Shown: positions 61,247-64,000 of the stretch, piece after piece | How positions within the stretch are numbered: the first letter of the stretch is position 1 | Layout of the letters: every line of letters begins with the position of its first letter | From: an uncultured Armatimonadota bacterium | GTDB taxonomy: Bacteria > Armatimonadota > Armatimonadia > Armatimonadales > Armatimonadaceae | Assembly: GCA_903910385.1 (NCBI GenBank) | Contig: CAIVZM010000002.1 | Span: 29,751 to 93,750, forward strand | Direction of reading: 5' to 3' | Length of the DNA: 64,000 bases | Notes under the pieces: generated by a model | Told to the model about the DNA's origin: nothing | The model's input: only the letters and a program-made list of their open reading frames with translations | Database searches by the model: none | Program-made: the position numbers and the translations under genes

Positions 61247-63340
61247 ATGGATAAGCCTATGAAATCCCTCTGCTTTTTCGCCGCTATTTTTGTGACTCTT
61301 TTCTTCTCTCAGTCTTGCAGTTTTGCTGAAGAGCCTGTGTCTAAAAAGATAGATACTCCCGTCATCCCAACAGGAGTCTGGGTGCGTGAGAAAATCGTTG
61401 CGCCTCGTGCCTCTATCGCGCCGAAGATAGATGGCGATATCAACGACGAAGTATGGAAAAGCGCTTTCAAATCCTCCGGTTTCTATCGATTTGGTGGAAA
61501 CGCGCCGGTAACAGATCAGACGGAAGCCTGGATCATCGCGGATAAAGACACGTTGTATATTGCGTTTCACTGCATCGATAGCGAACCGGAAAAGATTCGA
61601 GCCAGTGAGACGCAACGTGGTGGCGATCTCGAACAGGAAGATCATGTCACAGTATCTCTGGATAGCCAGGGGACGCGCCGGGGCTTTTCCTCATTTCTGG
61701 TGTCCGCTATAGGAACCCAACAGGACTTCCGGGAAGGCGGCACCGCCGATAATATTTCTTGGGCTGGCGACTGGACGGCTCGCGCTAAACGTGTATCGGA
61801 TGGATGGACGGCGGAAATCGCCATTCCCTTTCGATTGCTTCGCTATCCAAAAGGGTGTAAATCCTTTGGCATTCTTTTCTCGCGCCGTCAGGGACGAGAG
61901 GCAAGTTCTCAGGTATGGCCCTATGTTCCCTCCGAAGGGCAAATGTGGGAAAAGCGAGCGCAGTATCTCCATGATCTAACCGGTATCGCTCCGCCGTCCT
62001 ACGCTGCAAAACCGACCTTCCTGCCATACACCCTGTTCGCTGCCGGGGACGATGGAACAGCGAAATTAGGGATGGATATCAAATATCCGATCACGACTAC
62101 GCTGACGGGGGTAGTTGCATTGAATCCAGACTTTCGAACGGTCGAGCAGGCGGTCGCCGATATCAACTTCTCTTACAATGAACAATTTGTGGAAGATCGC
62201 AGACCGTTCTTCGCGGAAGGTGGCGATTATTTGCCGGATAAGGCTCTCTTTTATAGCCGTCGCATCGAAGCGGTGGATGAAGGGTTAAAGTTTGTTGGCA
62301 GGAACGGTCTGACAACAGTCGGCATCCTCGGTGCGGCAAACCAGAAGTCGGGTAAACAACGACAGAGCCTCGCTTTGAATCTGGCACAGGATATTGGACT
62401 TTTCAATGTGGTTGGCGTCAATTTTGTCGCTGATGATCAAAGAGGGCAGGCTAATAATAGAGTCGGGCGGATCTACGGTAAATATGGGATCGAGCGTGGG
62501 GGAGTCCGTTACTCTCTGTTTGGTGCGGAAAACCGTTCCGAACTCAGTGGGGAGAAGTCAGGATCGATGGAAAACGTCAATCTGAAATTCACCAGCCGTC
62601 CCGGCAGATTGAACGGTAACTTTAGATACAATGCGATCAGCCCAAATTTCACCAGCCGATTGGGTTATCTTCCTGACGTGGATCAAAAGGGGTACGAGAT
62701 CAACCTCTGGCAGTGGAATGATTTCGATAAAGGCCCTGTCGAACATTATGAAGTCTATGGAGAGATGGGTTCTGCAAATCGATTCGACAACTCTTTCTTC
62801 AACAAGAATATCTTCCTCTTTGGCGAAGCCCAGAACCGTCGCGGGTATGGCGTAAACGCCAGCTTAGGGACGGGACAGCGTCAGGAGAATCAGCAGGAGG
62901 AGCGGTTCCATGACCGGCTTTATGGGGCAGGTTTTTCGTGGAACAACAAAACGCTCTTTCAAAAGGGTGGCATCAATTTGAATGTAGGCAGACAGGCTGG
63001 TGAGAATTACCAGTTTGTCAGCGCACATCAGGGGGCGATATTAAAGAAGGGTTTGAGTTTGGATGGACGTGTGGAACGTCAGGTTCTTGGGAGCGAGCGG
63101 ACAAACCGGTTGACCGCAACGGGAACCTACCGCATCGATGGCAATCGCGCGATAAGCGGACGCCTGATTCAGACAACGGGCAAAACCTCAGGTGAGACAG
63201 CGATGCCAAAGGGAACGAATTTCTATGTGGGCTATTCCCAGCGTATGCCTCGTGGCACCGATATCTACTTTCTGATCGGAGATCCGAACGCCACCTCAAC
63301 AAGGAATCAGGTCACTCTCAAATTATTGCGTCCCTTTTGA
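61247..63340 (+). CDS. CBM9-like / DUF5916 probable outer-membrane barrel protein
   Basis: The protein, about 697 residues, has a signal peptide (core about 5-22) and an N-terminal CBM9-like domain (about 50-245: APKIDGDINDEVWKSA, DTLYIAFHCIDSEPEKI, WTAEIAIPFRLLRYP). The following DUF5916 region is rich in alternating aromatic and polar residues ending in LKLLRPF, as expected of an outer-membrane beta-barrel with a terminal aromatic. DUF5916 proteins are common in Bacteroidetes and Armatimonadota and are thought to act in polymer or metabolite handling. The start at 61247 (ATG after GAGGG) is preferred over the GTG at 61238; an ATG at 61259 is also possible. Confidence 0.8.
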   Translation: MDKPMKSLCFFAAIFVTLFFSQSCSFAEEPVSKKIDTPVIPTGVWVREKIVAPRASIAPKIDGDINDEVWKSAFKSSGFYRFGGNAPVTDQTEAWIIADKDTLYIAFHCIDSEPEKIRASETQRGGDLEQEDHVTVSLDSQGTRRGFSSFLVSAIGTQQDFREGGTADNISWAGDWTARAKRVSDGWTAEIAIPFRLLRYPKGCKSFGILFSRRQGREASSQVWPYVPSEGQMWEKRAQYLHDLTGIAPPSYAAKPTFLPYTLFAAGDDGTAKLGMDIKYPITTTLTGVVALNPDFRTVEQAVADINFSYNEQFVEDRRPFFAEGGDYLPDKALFYSRRIEAVDEGLKFVGRNGLTTVGILGAANQKSGKQRQSLALNLAQDIGLFNVVGVNFVADDQRGQANNRVGRIYGKYGIERGGVRYSLFGAENRSELSGEKSGSMENVNLKFTSRPGRLNGNFRYNAISPNFTSRLGYLPDVDQKGYEINLWQWNDFDKGPVEHYEVYGEMGSANRFDNSFFNKNIFLFGEAQNRRGYGVNASLGTGQRQENQQEERFHDRLYGAGFSWNNKTLFQKGGINLNVGRQAGENYQFVSAHQGAILKKGLSLDGRVERQVLGSERTNRLTATGTYRIDGNRAISGRLIQTTGKTSGETAMPKGTNFYVGYSQRMPRGTDIYFLIGDPNATSTRNQVTLKLLRPF

Positions 63341-63355
63341 TGTGACCTGAAATAC

Positions 63356-63392
63356 AAAAACCGACTCGCTTCTTTGAAGCGAGTCGGTTTTT
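63356..63392. terminator. bidirectional terminator between the DUF5916 gene and tRNA-Trp
   Basis: CCGACTCGCTTC and its inverse GAAGCGAGTCGG (12 bp, 3-nt loop), with A-run before and T-run after (extra A-T pairs). It can stop both the plus-strand gene and the minus-strand tRNA transcript. Confidence 0.88.
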
Positions 63393-63397
63393 CAATA

Positions 63398-63469
63398 CGG
63401 GGGTGGCAGGACTTGAACCCACGACATTCCGCTTTGGAGGCGGACGTTCTACCACTGAACTACACCCCC
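63398..63469 (-). tRNA. tRNA-Trp (anticodon CCA)
   Basis: Minus strand: acceptor GGGGGTG pairs with CACCCCC; D arm GTTC...GAAC; anticodon stem TCCGC/GCGGA with loop CTCCAAA, giving anticodon CCA; T arm with TTCAAGT loop. The discriminator is G, as expected for tRNA-Trp. CCA is not encoded. Confidence 0.95.
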
Positions 63470-63494
63470 ACAGAGAGTATTTCCAACGACCGTC

Positions 63495-63523
63495 AGTATA
63501 TCTCAGGCTTTAACTGACGTCAA
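63495..63523 (-). promoter_or_regulatory. promoter of tRNA-Trp
   Basis: On the minus strand TTGACG (63518-63523), a 17-nt spacer and TATACT (63495-63500), a near-consensus promoter that starts about 20 nt before the tRNA. Confidence 0.75.
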
Positions 63524-63576
63524 CCGATATCCGTTGTGACCTTGACATTCACGACTTCTGTCAAGCAGAAGCCCGC

Positions 63577-63600
63577 CGTCCAATCAGGCGGGCATATATG
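63577..63600 (-). terminator. possible rpmG terminator
   Basis: On the minus strand GCCCGCC and GGCGGGC flank a 9-nt loop, about 30-50 nt after the rpmG stop. The T-run is poor, so readthrough to the tRNA is possible. Confidence 0.45.
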
Positions 63601-63625
63601 CCAGATAGAACCGGCGCGACGAATA

Positions 63626-63790
63626 TTACTTCTGTTCGCGATGCGGCTTGTGAACGCGGCAACGGGGGCAGTACTTGTTCATTTCGAGCCGTTGCTGGTC
63701 ATTCTTCTTATTCTTCTTGGTGACATAGTTATGCTCTTTGCATTCCTGGCACGCAAGAGTCACTATAATTCTATTTTCGGCTCCCGCCAT
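63626..63790 (-). CDS. rpmG: 50S ribosomal protein L33
   Basis: The 54-residue protein has [23 protein letters not shown] and [16 protein letters not shown]. The two CxxC pairs (CQEC, CPRC) are kept, so this is the zinc-binding form of L33. It is too short to appear as a typical long open frame. The ATG has GAGGAACGG upstream. It lies between tuf and tRNA-Trp, a common arrangement (tuf, rpmG, trnW, secE, nusG). Confidence 0.93.
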   Translation of the reverse strand: MAGAENRIIVTLACQECKEHNYVTKKNKKNDQQRLEMNKYCPRCRVHKPHREQK

Positions 63791-63823
63791 TTTATTTACC
63801 GTTCCTCAAATATCAAAAATTAT

Positions 63824-63845
63824 GCCCCTTCCTTGCAGAAGGGGC
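63824..63845 (-). terminator. tuf terminator
   Basis: GCCCCTTC and GAAGGGGC flank a 6-nt loop on the minus strand, followed by ATAATTTTTGATATTT. It lies 13 nt after the tuf stop. Confidence 0.75.
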
Positions 63846-63857
63846 GTAACTATTTTA

Positions 63858-64000
63858 TCACGCCAGAATTTTGGCTACGACTCCGGCTCCGACCGTGTGC
63901 CCGCCTTCGCGGATCGCAAAGCGAAGACCCTCTTCCATCGCAATCGGGTTGATCAACTCCGCCGTAATCGTGATGTTGTCACCCGGCATGATCATCTCAA
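63858..64000 (-). CDS. tuf: elongation factor Tu (3' end, partial)
   Basis: Only the last 47 codons are in the window: [20 protein letters not shown], then the near-invariant [18 protein letters not shown] and a short tail ending in KILA. This is the C-terminal barrel domain of EF-Tu, which carries aminoacyl-tRNA to the ribosome. The gene continues beyond the window edge. A hairpin terminator follows. Confidence 0.96.
   Translation of the reverse strand, partial: EMIMPGDNITITAELINPIAMEEGLRFAIREGGHTVGAGVVAKILA

Noticed and set aside
63398..63469. tRNA read as glycine (TCC)
   Set aside because: A one-base shift in the anticodon loop was considered. With the standard seven-base loop CTCCAAA the anticodon is CCA (tryptophan), and the G discriminator agrees.
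63536..63952. 138-codon plus-strand open frame
   Set aside because: It is antisense to rpmG and the tuf end, both certain.

Overview
The window is one continuous piece of bacterial chromosome with roughly balanced base composition and about 60 tightly packed genes, mostly housekeeping. The source looks like a diderm, rod-shaped bacterium, probably from or near Armatimonadota. Three things point there: a Gram-positive-style division string (ftsQ, a DUF881 gene, sbp, ftsA), an H-X9-DG type II pseudopilin, and a probable outer-membrane barrel protein. The phylum is inferred from gene content only. A striking feature is that at least 15 genes have a TANNNT -10 box 5-10 nt before the start codon, so many mRNAs here are probably leaderless or nearly so.

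Layout. 1-6276: cell wall and division genes murC, ddl, ftsQ, DUF881, sbp, ftsA, with no ftsZ following. 6294-11655: a HAD phosphatase, an LD-carboxypeptidase, a degenerate E2-like acyltransferase and a large sugar-nucleotide pyrophosphorylase fused to a phosphomannomutase-like domain. 11774-14065 (minus): a two-helix membrane protein, a CheY-like receiver and a TPR protein, followed by an AT-rich gene-free stretch to 14652. 14653-16439: a glycosyltransferase and a phosphoesterase. 16446-20076 (minus): sirC-hemA-hemX tetrapyrrole genes and an RDD protein, divergent from a SpoIIM-like gene. 21131-23464 (minus): dxr and rseP. 23614-31154 (plus): an efflux adaptor, a dipeptide epimerase, a secreted HEWGH protein, ispE, an NTP-transferase, gmk and coaBC.

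31293-45235 is metabolic and transport: a GH76-like enzyme, a D-aminoacylase, a 5'-nucleotidase, an aldo/keto reductase, an amino-acid ABC importer with fused binding protein and permease, an epimerase, two uncharacterised proteins, an ABC-2 exporter trio and an esterase. 45319-49483 carries hisF, mnmA, a YtxH-like gene and an AI-2E-family permease carrying fibronectin-III-like sequence in an unexpected order. 49522-50648 is a manganese (yybP-ykoY) riboswitch with its own promoter and mutually exclusive terminator in front of a CBS-domain gene, followed by terC. The 3' end of terC is interrupted by an IS3-family element (51811-53039, ATGT target duplication). 53184-58162: a winged-helix regulator, mreBCD, a pseudopilin and an ABC ATPase. 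58204-63340: a zinc-ribbon membrane protein, a Gfo/Idh/MocA oxidoreductase, a BON lipoprotein and a DUF5916/CBM9 protein. The window ends in minus-strand translation genes: tRNA-Trp, rpmG and the 3' end of tuf.

Functional threads: wall synthesis and shape (murC, ddl, ftsQ, ftsA, mreBCD), wall-peptide recycling (LD-carboxypeptidase, Ala-Glu epimerase, D-aminoacylase), isoprenoid precursors (dxr, ispE), heme/siroheme supply, and manganese-responsive control of TerC. No CRISPR array or prophage was seen. The only mobile element recognised is the IS3 copy.
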